From the NCBI RefSeq assembly GCF_000002985.6, contig NC_003282.8:10416001-10480000 (forward strand): a DNA stretch of 64,000 nt, given 5' to 3'. Numbering within the stretch: position 1 is the first letter of the stretch; the number at the start of each line of letters is the position of its first letter. Source of the DNA: Caenorhabditis elegans (taxonomy: Eukaryota > Nematoda > Chromadorea > Rhabditida > Rhabditidae). The notes below the pieces were generated by a model. That model made no database searches and was not told the origin of the DNA. It was given only the letters and a program-made list of their open reading frames with translations. This document shows, piece by piece, positions 38,432 to 49,042 of the stretch. Position numbers and translations under genes: made by a program.

Positions 38432-40645
38432 TCATTCCCATTGCTTTTGCAGCATCCCTTGATAATTATCCCATCCCTCTTGTCCCACAGACCGGAGCTG
38501 AAATTTTAATGGCGTATATGATAGTTATTCTTTTTGGTCACGAAATTTTGGAAACCAAATAGAAATTCTCATTTACTGTAATCAATGATTGAACTTTGGA
38601 GTTGCGTTGCTTCAATGAGTTTTGAGCACACACTATGCAGATAAGTGGCATAATGGCACAGTAGAGTGGCGGAGTCTAAAATATTATGATTAAGATCTAG
38701 AACATTCACACGGCGCTAGATTCTTGATCAGGCTTGTTACAAAAATATTTACTTGGACAAAATTTGTGCAAGACTTTAGAAAGGCTTGGTTCAAGATTCA
38801 CCCGTTTAACCCAAGTTTGATCAAGCCCTTGTCAAACTTTGGCTCATACTATTCTCATGTCGTTTTAAACTTGGGTAAAAGATTGACAATAGTTCAGTTA
38901 AACTTGGGTTAAACTGCTGCGCCGCCTAAACTAAATTTTTCTCAATTGTTGAACAATATTAAAATGATGGAAAATTTGAGTTTTGCCAACTTTTGATCCA
39001 AGTTGGATTTTTTTGGGTCATACTTGGGCAAAAAGCTAGAGAAACATGCCAGGTATCTCAAACTTGGAAATATTTTTTCCAGAAACTTTGAAAATTTAGT
39101 GCACATAGTGTACAGACACTTACATAACAAAATTCAGTGACCGCTTGCCAAACTGCACTTCTTTCTCCTGGTAAAAAGATTCTCAAACTGTACATTGCAC
39201 ATCCATAAAGCAAGAAAATAATCAGTTGGGCACACGAAAGCCGCCACAAAAGCTTTGATGAACTGACATTTTCGTTCATTTGAAAACGAGATGAAAGAAT
39301 AAAATGATCACGGCCTTTCACCCTGAAATATTTTTTGAATATAAATTTCTGCTCCACTACTTACATGTTTATCTTTTGTTTATTATGACGATACAACCCG
39401 ATTGAATGCATCAATGTCAGAACATTCAACACATTTATAGTGATAAAAATGTAATTTATTCTCAATTTACTGGACGGTGAAGTTGCCATTGCACTCATTT
39501 GTGGATAGTTGAATTTATCATCATAATACATATAAAGGCATGTTAATCCCGGAACGATTACCTTTAATTAAAAGAAAATTTACAGTTTTCCTTCTATTCA
39601 GCAAAGTCTTACCGCAAAAGATGTGAGTACAAATCCGATTGTTTTTGTAGTTTTCTCATAACATACGAACAGACAGCTTGCCAACGTTCTTTCAATAACC
39701 ATCAAAACTTGTGAGAACTCCATGCAAAGCATTGAAAAGATTAAAGGAAGATTGAACAACGCAAAAAGAGCCGGAGCAAGAATGACGTCACAAGGTCCAT
39801 TGGCGATAAGAGCAAGAACTAGGTGATGCGTCTGAAGTAAAGTTGTATGAAATTTATCAATTCATTTTCTGTAGGAAGAACATCATATGAACTTTAACGA
39901 ATAGAACGATACACATATGATTCATCAATTGGTGAAGCAATGCTTTCATTTTCAAAATTTCCCTAGACCACGTTTTTCTCCCTTTGAAAATGTCATTTTT
40001 GGTTGTGAAAAACCTAAAATTATTGCATCTTCGAAAATACACGATTTTTTCTTTCCTTCGAAAGCCACTTCCTATCAGATTTTCACCTGGGATTGGAGCT
40101 CACCTGAGATATGGCTAGAGTGGCTGATTGAAGAAAGCATGAACAGAATTGAAAGAAAAATAGAATCTGGAAAACAAATACCTAATTCAGATGCGTTTTT
40201 ATCAAAAGTTTCAGTTACCTTGATATTGAAGTGAAACGCCAAAAGATTACTGTAGTTGAGGAAAAAATAAATTATCGAACCCATTGATATTACAGAAAGT
40301 AGAATATGATACAGTTTTACTAGCAGGAAAGCTGGATGAAATGCTCCAGGAAAAGCCTGAAAATCGAATTTTATTGCAGTTCTGTTTTGATAAATCTCAG
40401 ATTTCAAATTTGGAACTAAATTTTATTTTACTAACTAGTCTTACTAAGTTAAGTTTTATATACTAGATCAAGCCAAATTTCAGATCTATTTTTATTTGGT
40501 TTGTAACTATGAAACTATGAAAATTGCAAAACAATTATGATAAGTTATAACTATCTTTCAAATTTCTAAAGTTTTAGTTTGCAATATAAGACAACATTAC
40601 AATTTGACAAAATTCATCGGTGATTTCCACAGCAAAATCGTACAT
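38432..40645 (-). CDS. Seven-transmembrane chemoreceptor, Sra/Srab type
   Basis: The chosen start (ATG at 40645, MYDFAVEITDEFCQI) follows a TTTTTCAG acceptor at about 40682 and gives the short extracellular N-terminus usual in this superfamily. Later exons join in phase. TM1 is FLLVKLYHILLSVISMGSII. The next exon (THHLVLALIANGPCDVILAP) spans TM2-TM4, with FSMLCMEFSQVLMVIERTLA. Then VIVPGLTCLYMYYDD, a long TM5 exon, SSRFQMNENVSS before TM6, WRLSCAQLIIFLLYGCAMYS, and the TM7 exon TPPLYCAIMPLICIVCAQNS. The end WDNYQGMLQKQWE is the kind of W-terminated tail seen in sra and srab members. It is expected in sensory-neuron cilia as a G-protein-coupled receptor; the ligand is unknown. The call between sra, srab and sre is an inference. 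Confidence 0.85.
38700..39080. repeat. Degenerate CAAACTTGGG repeat patch in receptor intron
   Basis: Many direct and inverted variants of CAAACTTGGG or AAGTTTGATCAAG recur: ggcttggttcaag, acccaagtttgatcaag, aaacttgggtaaaa, taaacttgggtta, tccaagttgg, catacttgggc and caaacttgg. A smaller related patch lies near 33360-33440. It is non-coding and lies in the last long intron of the receptor. Confidence 0.6.
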
Positions 40646-40689
40646 GTGGACAAATAGTTCAGGCTCTTCGAATGAAAGTCTGAAAAATG

Positions 40690-43060
40690 AAGAAATTTGA
40701 AATTCAATTACACTTCTGGTTGTCAGACAAATGAGCCCAGAGAGCTCAACAAGAGCCAGAAAATTTTCGTGCAACTTGACATTGGATGACTATAAAACAA
40801 AGTGCATTTTCAAATTGGTAACCAAATTTTATTCGACTTTGGAATATTGTTTTGTAAATAAGAACAGCAAACATTATGACTTGAAGTATTTAATTTTAAA
40901 CTCTTGCTTCAAGTGTTTATTCTATACTTGTGAGACAAAGACATATCACCTGTCCTAACTCTCACATTTTAGAATAACTATTTTAAGTCGAATTCTCAAC
41001 AAAAGTCCAAAACCCTGGTGGCCATGCAAGCCGAAGACTAAAAAATTATTTTAGCATCTACACCAGATTCGTCTTCCGAATTAACATCTTATTATGTCTC
41101 TGTTTATTTTTTTGGAGGAAAAACGAAGAAAAAAATACACAGGAAGACGTTTTTGCATAAATTAGCTTGAGCATGCGCTCGCTTTCTGTTGTTCTTAAAA
41201 CTTACTCTACTGACGAAGCTAGTTTCGTTTTGGGCATTTGGATTGTTAAGAGCAAGATGGAAATGATCTACAGGAAAGAATTGTCAAGATTATTTAATTG
41301 AAAAATACGAAATGTTTAGAAAATGTGCGAGGATGGGGAAGGTGGTTTGTTTTTTGAAGTTCAAAGTGCTTCAGAATAACTTAAAAGATAGTCGTTTGAA
41401 CAGTGAGAAGTCAAAAAACTTGTACTAGGATGCAAGAAAAAATGACTACCCTAGCGATTTAAACCAAGCTTAATCAAATGTTAGTCTTCTAACACTTTTC
41501 TTCAAACTCGTTGTAATCTAGAAACTCTATGATCAAATGAACAGTAAGTGCACATTAGTTTTTAAAAATCGTCACGTCTTTAGCTCAACGATAATTATCA
41601 GGAAATTTAGCTTACTAAAGTACATATATTTTGATGAATTTACCCATAACATGTCATCGACACTACATCAACACTACGCTTTTAAATCAGCTGCACATGC
41701 TATAGGTTGCTCATTAGGTCACCAAAAGTATCAAAACATTCCACGAGTTTGTATCTATTTTGAGCTTTAAAAATTAACTTCTGATGATTTATCAACAACA
41801 GATTATCAAAAAAAACCACATGGTTTTTGTGCGGTTGGATACTCATTCTGAAACAATCGAATTTGCTTTTGAGGAGAGACATGGATGCAAGGACTACCGT
41901 AGTAATTATCCGAACTTATAAAATACGTTTAGCTTTTTAAACTATGTAGCGCACTTTTCATAAACATGAATGTTCAATGCTTCAAACCGAATCAGAAACT
42001 TAAGTAATAAATCTAAACAAAGTTAATAAAAATGTTTTGGAAAGTTGATTAAGTCAATGCGAAAACAAATCATTGAAATTTTGAAAAAAAAGCCAACAAA
42101 CAAAAAAAATAGTGAAAAAAAACTACGATCATAATTCATAGCTTTATCGTTCTCCCAAACATGAATGGGTTAGAAAGCAGTATAATTAAAAACTCAAGTC
42201 TCGAGGTTCTGAAATTCCCACTTTTTTCAACATTCAGGGACAAAGACCACGGGAAAATATTTCAAAGTTTTCATGAAGAACTCCTTTGATCTGAAAGTCT
42301 CAAACGTGTGCGTCATTGGCTAATTGTACTTCAAGGGGGCTGGTTTTAGATGTTGGAAAATAAGCTAGTAATTACAGGTAAAACTAATATTTTCTCGTTC
42401 TGGGGAAGGAAAGAAAAAGTGTGGAAGTTGCGAGGAAATAGTTCACTTAGCTCAGTAAATTAAATTGTTTCTTTTTCCGAGGAACTACAACCCGTAGCAA
42501 AAACCTATTTAGTTATTGGAATAGGTATCACGAAGGCGTTGACAAAAAAACACACCTACTATATTTTAATGCTGAATTTTCAAGAAGTTTCCTCCATTAA
42601 TTTTTAAAACTATTTTTATACAATTTACACAATTCTTTGACGGAAACATTAATTATAGAGTTACATAAGTCTTTTACAAGGGTTCGAAAATCTTTTGAAA
42701 ACCAGCTAGTTGAACCGTTTTCTTTTACGAGGAAAACAAATCTTATTTCAATCAAGGTGACGGAATAATTGAAAATTTTCTCGTTTTTAAACCAACAAAC
42801 CCAACACAAAAACGTAGCATTTAGGATTATTTTTGAATCGAGACAAAGTGTGAGAATTTTTAAGATTTCGTGATTTTATGATTCATGGACAATTAAAAAT
42901 GGAATCATTGAGATCAGATTATCGACTGACATTCAATTACTTATTCGCGCAAACGTGAATATTTGAACAAGTTCAGAACACAAGTTTTGGCAAACATGTA
43001 ATGAAATTCAAGATTTGGGAAGGAAAATACATTATGAAATATATATATATAAATGGAATA
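40690..43060. other. Intergenic spacer upstream of the receptor
   Basis: About 2.3 kb of AT-rich DNA between the receptor start and the mec-3 3' end. Short frames (40731-40958, 41537-41770, 42597-42809) lack splice sites and resemblance to known proteins. I see no RNA gene or clear repeat. Confidence 0.55.
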
Positions 43061-43089
43061 TATTGTTTTAAAAATTAAAAAAATCTTCA

Positions 43090-45766
43090 TCAATCTTCAT
43101 CATCTTCCTCTTCGAAATTTCCGCAAAACGCGTTGAAGTCAGTTGTGTCCATTTCTTCTGAAATGAAAAAAGAGAATAAAAAAAAACAAGAATGCAAGAG
43201 CAGCAAAAAGTTCGAAAGAGCCAAGCCATTTGGTTTGTGATTTATGACGTGGCAACTCAAACTTTTCTGGATTTTTGCTTTCTGTGCGTATTCTGGTGTA
43301 CTGCCACATCAGTGTTGCTTAGATTTTCGAACAAGACAACAGACAATAATTGGAAACGCGTTATATATAATTATAGGGAAACTACTCAATAATTAAACAT
43401 CATGAAATTCGAAGAAAAAATTCTATGAAAATAGATTTGAACAATCAAAAATGAATGATTGAGAAACTTTAAATACAGAAAATTAGAGAAACGTGAGACA
43501 TGTTTCCCTGCCTAAGCGCCTATCTATTGCCTGTTTTATGGAGTTTTAATGGAGTTTTCAGTTATAGCCGGAATTTCAGTGAACGGAATAGATTTACGCA
43601 TGCTTTAAGACAGTAGGTAGGCATATGTGTAGGCACGAAACAGGCACTTATCGCCACGAAAGAAGGTAGTTTTTTTTCATCTATATAAATTATTTGCTTA
43701 GAGATTTCGGATCTGAGTTATGAACAAAGTCCGATTTGAAAAGTTTTAGTGTCAAACTTAATGTTTATGCAACAAAACAACTTGTTAAAATGTTTACTAG
43801 TCACTATCTATTTTTTGAAATTTCAGAGCTATTACTGCGTTTTCCAGATTGAATCTTTAAACTAACCATTTCTAAAATGAATTGGCGGAGGAATGAGCCC
43901 ACGTTGCTCATAATGTCTCAAGTAATTGCACAAATGTTTGAGCCTCCGTTCCTTACTTCTCCGGTTTTGGAACCAAACCTGAATTACTCTCATGCTTAAA
44001 CCGGTCTCCAATGCCAATTTGGCTCGAGCATGTTTCGACGGCTTTGGTGTATTCGAGAACATTTCATTCAGCACGTCCAACTGAAAATCATTATGAAAAT
44101 TTCCGCTTTCTTACATTGTATACCTGATTTTGTTTGATTGTCGTTCTAGGTCCGCGTCTTTTTAGCATTCGTGAATCATCATCACAGAAATCGGAAAAGC
44201 TATAATGCTCAAAGTTGTATCCATAAGCGTCAACCTCCTAAAAATTAAATATGCAGTACATTATTCGGTATTTAATCCCTTTAAACTTTCAACGAAAAAT
44301 AAAGTATACCTTTTTAACTTGGAAAGCTGATGAAAAAGATTCATCAATTGGATATGGGGCAATTGGATTTTCTGTCGAACAAGATGGTATATCAACTGCA
44401 GATCCTATTGCTCCAGGTGCGTTGTCATCCATTTGAGGAGGATAATGTGACATACAGGATACGGTCATCATTGTATCGTCAACAAGAATTTGTTCCCCCG
44501 GTGATAAATGCCGTCCACACAAAGAGCAACAATGACATTCCACATGGAACACGAGCCCAGCCTGTAAAGTTCTTTGAGTCAAACTTTACCGATCAAAGCC
44601 CCAAGCTCTATGCTTGTGCGTCTAGCAGGATCCCGTCAGAGCAAAGAGCAAAGCGTAAAAAATGATTACATCTTTCAAAACTATTAGTCAAAGCTTTGGT
44701 TTTTTTTTTAATTTGAAATTGTAGGCTTTTTGAAATCTTTCGGGCATTCCTACTGTTTATACAAAAGTAGTCAAAAATTTAATTGATAAAAAGTTGACAA
44801 CTTTTTGTATAGGTTCGCTCAAAGTTTAATGTTTTCTTAAACATTCTGACCCAATTTAATACCTTCAGTTTATATACCATATCTGTCGGTGACACTCCTT
44901 TCTTGCAACCCGCACACCGATGAATACTGTGATCCCTGAAATAATGTATTTTTATTAATTCCAAGAATATTTTGCTAAAGCTTACTTATAATAATGTTGA
45001 CTACAATAAATTCTCCCATTTTTCCAAAAACACTTTTCGGCCAGAGGAGACTCACATATTGTACATTTGACACAATTTTCGTGATACGATCGATTGTCCA
45101 TCTGAAAATAAATGATGGCTGAAATCTTGAAATGTTGTTCGAACTATAGAAGCAAAAGAAAAATATTCAAGATTTTGAGCAGACTGTTTACAGAAGCAAA
45201 GCAAAGAAAGTTTGAAAAATCCACAAACATCAGCAAACTTACTCGATAAATATAACGATCATAAATTTGCTCATTGCAGCAATTACATTTGTTCTAGAAA
45301 TATTTAAAAAAATTATAGAATGTTAGACACAAGTTTCACTAGAGATCGTATCGATAAAATGAGATTGGAAAATAGAATGAATACCAACCAAAAGTTTACA
45401 CGATTGACTTTCAGAATCTAACTTTCAGAATTTTTAGAAGATGCGGTAATTTTACTTGACTCTCTGAAAGTCGAACAGAAATTTTCCCTCGTGCGGATTT
45501 TGTATAAATTTCAAATTGGAATTTCTTGACACGCAGAAGTCTTTGTAAAAACTTTCAAGCAAATGCAATGTAAGTTTTCGATTGATGTTAATTTCATTTT
45601 TCTGACTCTCAAATTGTTACTTTTAAATTTTTTTAAAGAAAAATTGTTTTCTGATGAAATTCACAACTGCTCAAGTTTAATTACTCACCTGATTTTCATG
45701 ATCAACTCCAATTGAATCAATAACCATACTAATCGCACTGAGAGGCTTTGACTCTAACATTTCCAT
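43090..45766 (-). CDS. mec-3: LIM-homeodomain transcription factor MEC-3
   Basis: This matches MEC-3 along its length. The start is [14 protein letters not shown] at 45766. The first LIM domain runs from [14 protein letters not shown] to [11 protein letters not shown]. The second starts [18 protein letters not shown] and ends in VSCMSHY. An acidic linker follows ([17 protein letters not shown]), then the homeodomain ([20 protein letters not shown] through [15 protein letters not shown]). The tail ends [15 protein letters not shown]-3 acts in nuclei with the POU protein UNC-86 to specify touch receptor neurons and switch on mec-4, mec-7 and others (established). The last intron (about 43158-43867) is unusually long for this gene and holds CAGGCA-type repeats. 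The promoter lies to the right (45767 onward) and contains two matched motifs. Confidence 0.98.
43505..43665. repeat. TAGGCA/GCCTA repeat patch in the last mec-3 intron
   Basis: Motifs tgcctaagcgcctatctattgcctg (about 43509-43533) and gtaggtaggcatatgtgtaggcac (about 43613-43636), the latter followed by acaggcac, are in opposite orientations about 100 bases apart, so they could form an imperfect hairpin. They belong to the dispersed motif family seen elsewhere in the window. Confidence 0.5.
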
Positions 45767-45971
45767 AGTTCAAATGAAATAAATCAGAAGAACAAATAAC
45801 AGTGAAATTTAGAAGAAAATGCGCGAAATTGTGGCTACTCACTGTAACAAATCACCCGTCAAGAGCCAGATGTCATGTAGGCGTGGCATGCCAATCCAAC
45901 AGGAGTCTCTAGACCCTGATCGATTATTAATGTGCGCTAAAACTGGTGTCTCCAAATGGTGACGATAATAG

Positions 45972-45985
45972 ATGCATTTCTTATG
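45972..45985 (-). promoter_or_regulatory. UNC-86/MEC-3-type binding motif, proximal copy
   Basis: On the mec-3 strand it reads CATAAGAAATGCAT, about 205 bases upstream of the ATG. It shares CATnnGAAATGCAT with a second copy at 46099-46112. mec-3 is known to be activated and then maintained through conserved promoter sites bound by the UNC-86/MEC-3 heterodimer; AAATGCAT is an octamer/POU-like core. Assignment to the published sites is by resemblance. Confidence 0.7.
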
Positions 45986-46098
45986 AAGCTAGAAAGTGTG
46001 TGTAAGGATAAGCACTAAAAAGTTGTCTAGTTGGAACGGGCTCTCTCTATCGATCTCCTGACGGTCACTTGTGTTTTTCGGTCGATTCATTATGGGCA

Positions 46099-46112
46099 AT
46101 GCATTTCGAATG
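46099..46112 (-). promoter_or_regulatory. UNC-86/MEC-3-type binding motif, distal copy
   Basis: On the mec-3 strand it reads CATTCGAAATGCAT, about 335 bases upstream of the ATG and 127 bases from the proximal copy, in the same orientation. The two copies differ only at two positions next to the CAT half-site. Confidence 0.7.
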
Positions 46113-48658
46113 AATTTGTTGTTTTTTCAAATGTTGTGTGAAGAATATATGGAAAGGACGTTGTAAAGTTTTATAAAAATTTGAATTTGAATAATCTTGT
46201 TCTATTACTCCATAGTTACAAAAAAAAGGAACGGAACGGCGGTGGAGAGTTTCTGACTATGCTAATTATTGGAAAATGTTATACTTGAGAATTCAGATTT
46301 TCTATACAACATTAAAAATTATGGTATGGACGTCTTCATTACTGCCAGCCTACTACTTAAAAAAAGCTTTTACAGTGAAGTTTCACCCAATCTATAGTTT
46401 GGGAGGTAAAATTCCGCGACATTTCAGTAGGTGGGTGCGTGTCTTGGCAGGAGGCATGCGTAGGTATCCTTAAAATCATATCGAATCATTTGCTCCAACT
46501 CGGCATTTGGAGGCAACTTCCTGCCAACAATTTGGCAACTTATTTTAGTGGCACTAAATAAGTTGCCAGGTTGTTGGCAGGAAGTTGCCTCTGAATGCCG
46601 AGAAGTACAAAAACTATCAGTATGTATTCATTGTTTGTTAAAAATTGAAATGCAGTCCAGAGAGTTTTCAAAATCATTTCCAAATTGTGAGCGTAACTAC
46701 TCAGTTGTTGGTGTGTTTCGCTTATTTTCTCCTTTCAACTGGGTTTTTTTTTCAATTTATGTTCATTGATATTTCATGAGTTTTAATTTTCGTTTTGATT
46801 GACAGTACGGAACTGTCACAAGATAACAGTAAACCTGTCAATAATGTTAAATTTGATCTTTGTAGAAATGAAAGTACTAATTTAAATGTAAATATTTGCA
46901 TTTGTGAAAAATAGAAGCCAGAAAATGAGAAAATGAAACCAAAAGTCATTTTCTAAGTAAAACGCGATATTAGAGGCTGCTGGGCAGAATTCCAAGAATT
47001 TAGAAAATTGCAGAAAACATTTGTTTTGATAAATGTCTTTAGGAATGAAATCTCAGAATACGCCAAGTTTTGCATATTTTATTATCCTTTTACAAAGTAA
47101 TCAACCAGATTGTATTAATTGTTATTTCGCAACTAACAAAACCCCTCGTTTCAGTGCTCATTTTGAGTTTTAGTCAATTTCTACTCCCTTATTTGCAACT
47201 AACCATGCATATAACTGATAAAATAGGCAGATGATAAACTTGTCACTTTATTTGTTTTACAGAAATTAAAGACCCAAAATCACAATGAATGCTCTAACTT
47301 CTGCGCGTTTTTATCAAGAAACAGACTGTGTGTGATGACACACCAGCTCGGTGATAAATCAAAGAAAATGAGATCATTTTTCGTAGTTTTCCTTGAATCA
47401 CAGAACTGGGCAGAAGCCTTATTCACGTGAATATGAGCATGATACGGTATTAGGTACACTTTCTGAAAAGATGAAAAATTCAATTTCTGATGAAACACAT
47501 TTCTTCCTGATAAGGTAGTGAAATGGCCCCAAAAGATAAAATTTCAAAATGAAACTTTTTATAAATTCTATATTTTTTGGTGGTTAAAATTTTAACAGAG
47601 AAAGTCTGAATTTATATAAGATAACACCATTTCTATCTTCGCCAACTACTCCGGGTACCTGCAGGGCAAAATTAAAAAAAAACACATCGCTCCTCATTTT
47701 GATAGTTTATTCCGAGAGTTTTAAGATGTAATTTTTATCCATAAAAATCCGAAAATAGCACAATCGAAGATCATATAAACTGAAGATCTACCCAAATCTA
47801 CAAACAACAAAATAAACGACAAAAATATGCAAAACAGGGAGACGCTTTCTAACAATTGATTTCAAAATTTTAAAATTCTAATATTTTGCATTACACCAAA
47901 AAATTACAGATTAGTATGAACTTTAGATCAAATATTACCAACTGGTTAACATTTGATTTGAAATTTCGTGGAAAATTTAAAACTACCTAAAGTTGCCAGA
48001 ATTCAACATATCTTTGAAAAAGTTCTAAAAATGTTTTTAGATTGAGATTTAAATCTTATTTATGTAATTTCTTCTTTTTTCATTCCTCGTTGTCACAAAA
48101 CAATTTGAAAACTATTCCTACTGACACAAAAAACCATGTGATTTCAAATAAGATAACTACAATCTACGGTTTAACAAAAAATAATTATATTTTTGCTTGA
48201 CTGATAAGAGCCAAAAAGCTACTGTTTGATAATAGACATAAAACACATGAAAAAATGAAGAAAATAAAATTAAAAATCTGACACCACCATAAACGGGCCA
48301 ATTTGTTGCATCGTTCTCGAATACATTCTCATTGGAAATTCAGATTGACGACCTCGACACCATTATATGTTCAGTACCTACATGGCAGTTGACGTGCACA
48401 TACAACACTAGCCATCAGTTGTCTGTGAATACATTATTACATAACAGCTGCTATTTTATTGGTTCTTGAAGAACAATGAAACTAATGTTGGTTATGGGGC
48501 GAGAATTATTATCAGTAGTATCTGTCTAAAAAAAAAAGCAAAATGTGGGGTAAAAAGTGAAATAAAAGTCCCATTATCAGACGGACTACAAACTTCAGAT
48601 AATAGAAACTGTATAAAGATACATGCAACGACTTTAATTTTAGTAGATTCAATCAAAA
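46113..48658. other. Intergenic region between divergent mec-3 and UGT genes
   Basis: This holds upstream DNA of mec-3 to the left and of the UGT cluster to the right. It contains the hairpin (46499-46602), a nearby CAGG/TAGG motif stretch (46425-46467) and AT-rich spacer. No coding exon is supported. Confidence 0.55.
46499..46602. repeat. Near-perfect ~51 bp inverted repeat (long hairpin)
   Basis: The left arm from CTCGGCATTTGGAGGCAACT to TATTTTAGTG pairs with the right arm ending GGCAGGAAGTTGCCTCTGAATGCCGAG. Only about four mismatches and one extra base separate them, and there is almost no loop. It lies about 730 bases upstream of mec-3. It could be a MITE, or a transcribed dsRNA or small-RNA precursor. 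No target-site duplication is obvious. Confidence 0.85.
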
Positions 48659-48832
48659 ATGAATTTCACAATTTGTTCATTCCTGCTCCTTATTCTTGCA
48701 AGCTTCTGTTTTTCTGTGTCTAATAATATTAAAGGGAAGAAAGTTCTGGTTTATCTTCCAGTTACCGGTCATTCTCATTTAAAGTTTATGAGCACTACGT
48801 CAAATATTTTACAAGAAGAAGGATATAATGTG
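48659..48832 (+). CDS. Extra UGT first exon (alternative exon or gene fragment)
   Basis: An ATG-led 174-base exon encodes a signal peptide (MNFTICSFLLLILASFCFSV) and the UGT N-terminal strand and turn KGKKVLVYLPVTGHSHLKFM, ending ILQEEGYNV at a good donor (GTG|GTAAGT). The first exon of the next UGT gene (49043-49216) has exactly the same length, phase and donor position. The downstream UGT exons could therefore be joined to either one. No other UGT exon lies between them. It is either an alternative first exon with its own promoter or a partial tandem duplication. Confidence 0.65.
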
Positions 48833-49042
48833 GTAAGTGTAATTATTAGTTTCAGTTTTATACGTATTGGTTTAAAAAAAAAGTATTTTTTCTATGAAGT
48901 TTTGATGCATATATTGAGGTTCAATTTTGCAAAAAAAAACAGTTCTCTCAATTTGAGATCAATTCAATGTCTTTGACAGACTCCTCCCAGATTACACACA
49001 CACATAATAAAATTAGGTTGAATTTTCATGACCACCCACACT

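Noticed and set aside
39917-40234. 105-codon plus-strand frame
   Set aside because: It lies across an intron and exon of the receptor on the other strand and has no splice sites or homology.
40646-40774. Longer N-terminus for the chemoreceptor (MHENFLALV...)
   Set aside because: The apparent start is TTG, and the TTTTTCAG acceptor at about 40682 lies inside it. The ATG at 40645 gives a family-typical N-terminus.
41214-41276. Exon-like segment (after CCTGTAG, before GTAAGT) considered as first receptor exon
   Set aside because: None of its three phases joins the receptor frame without a stop.
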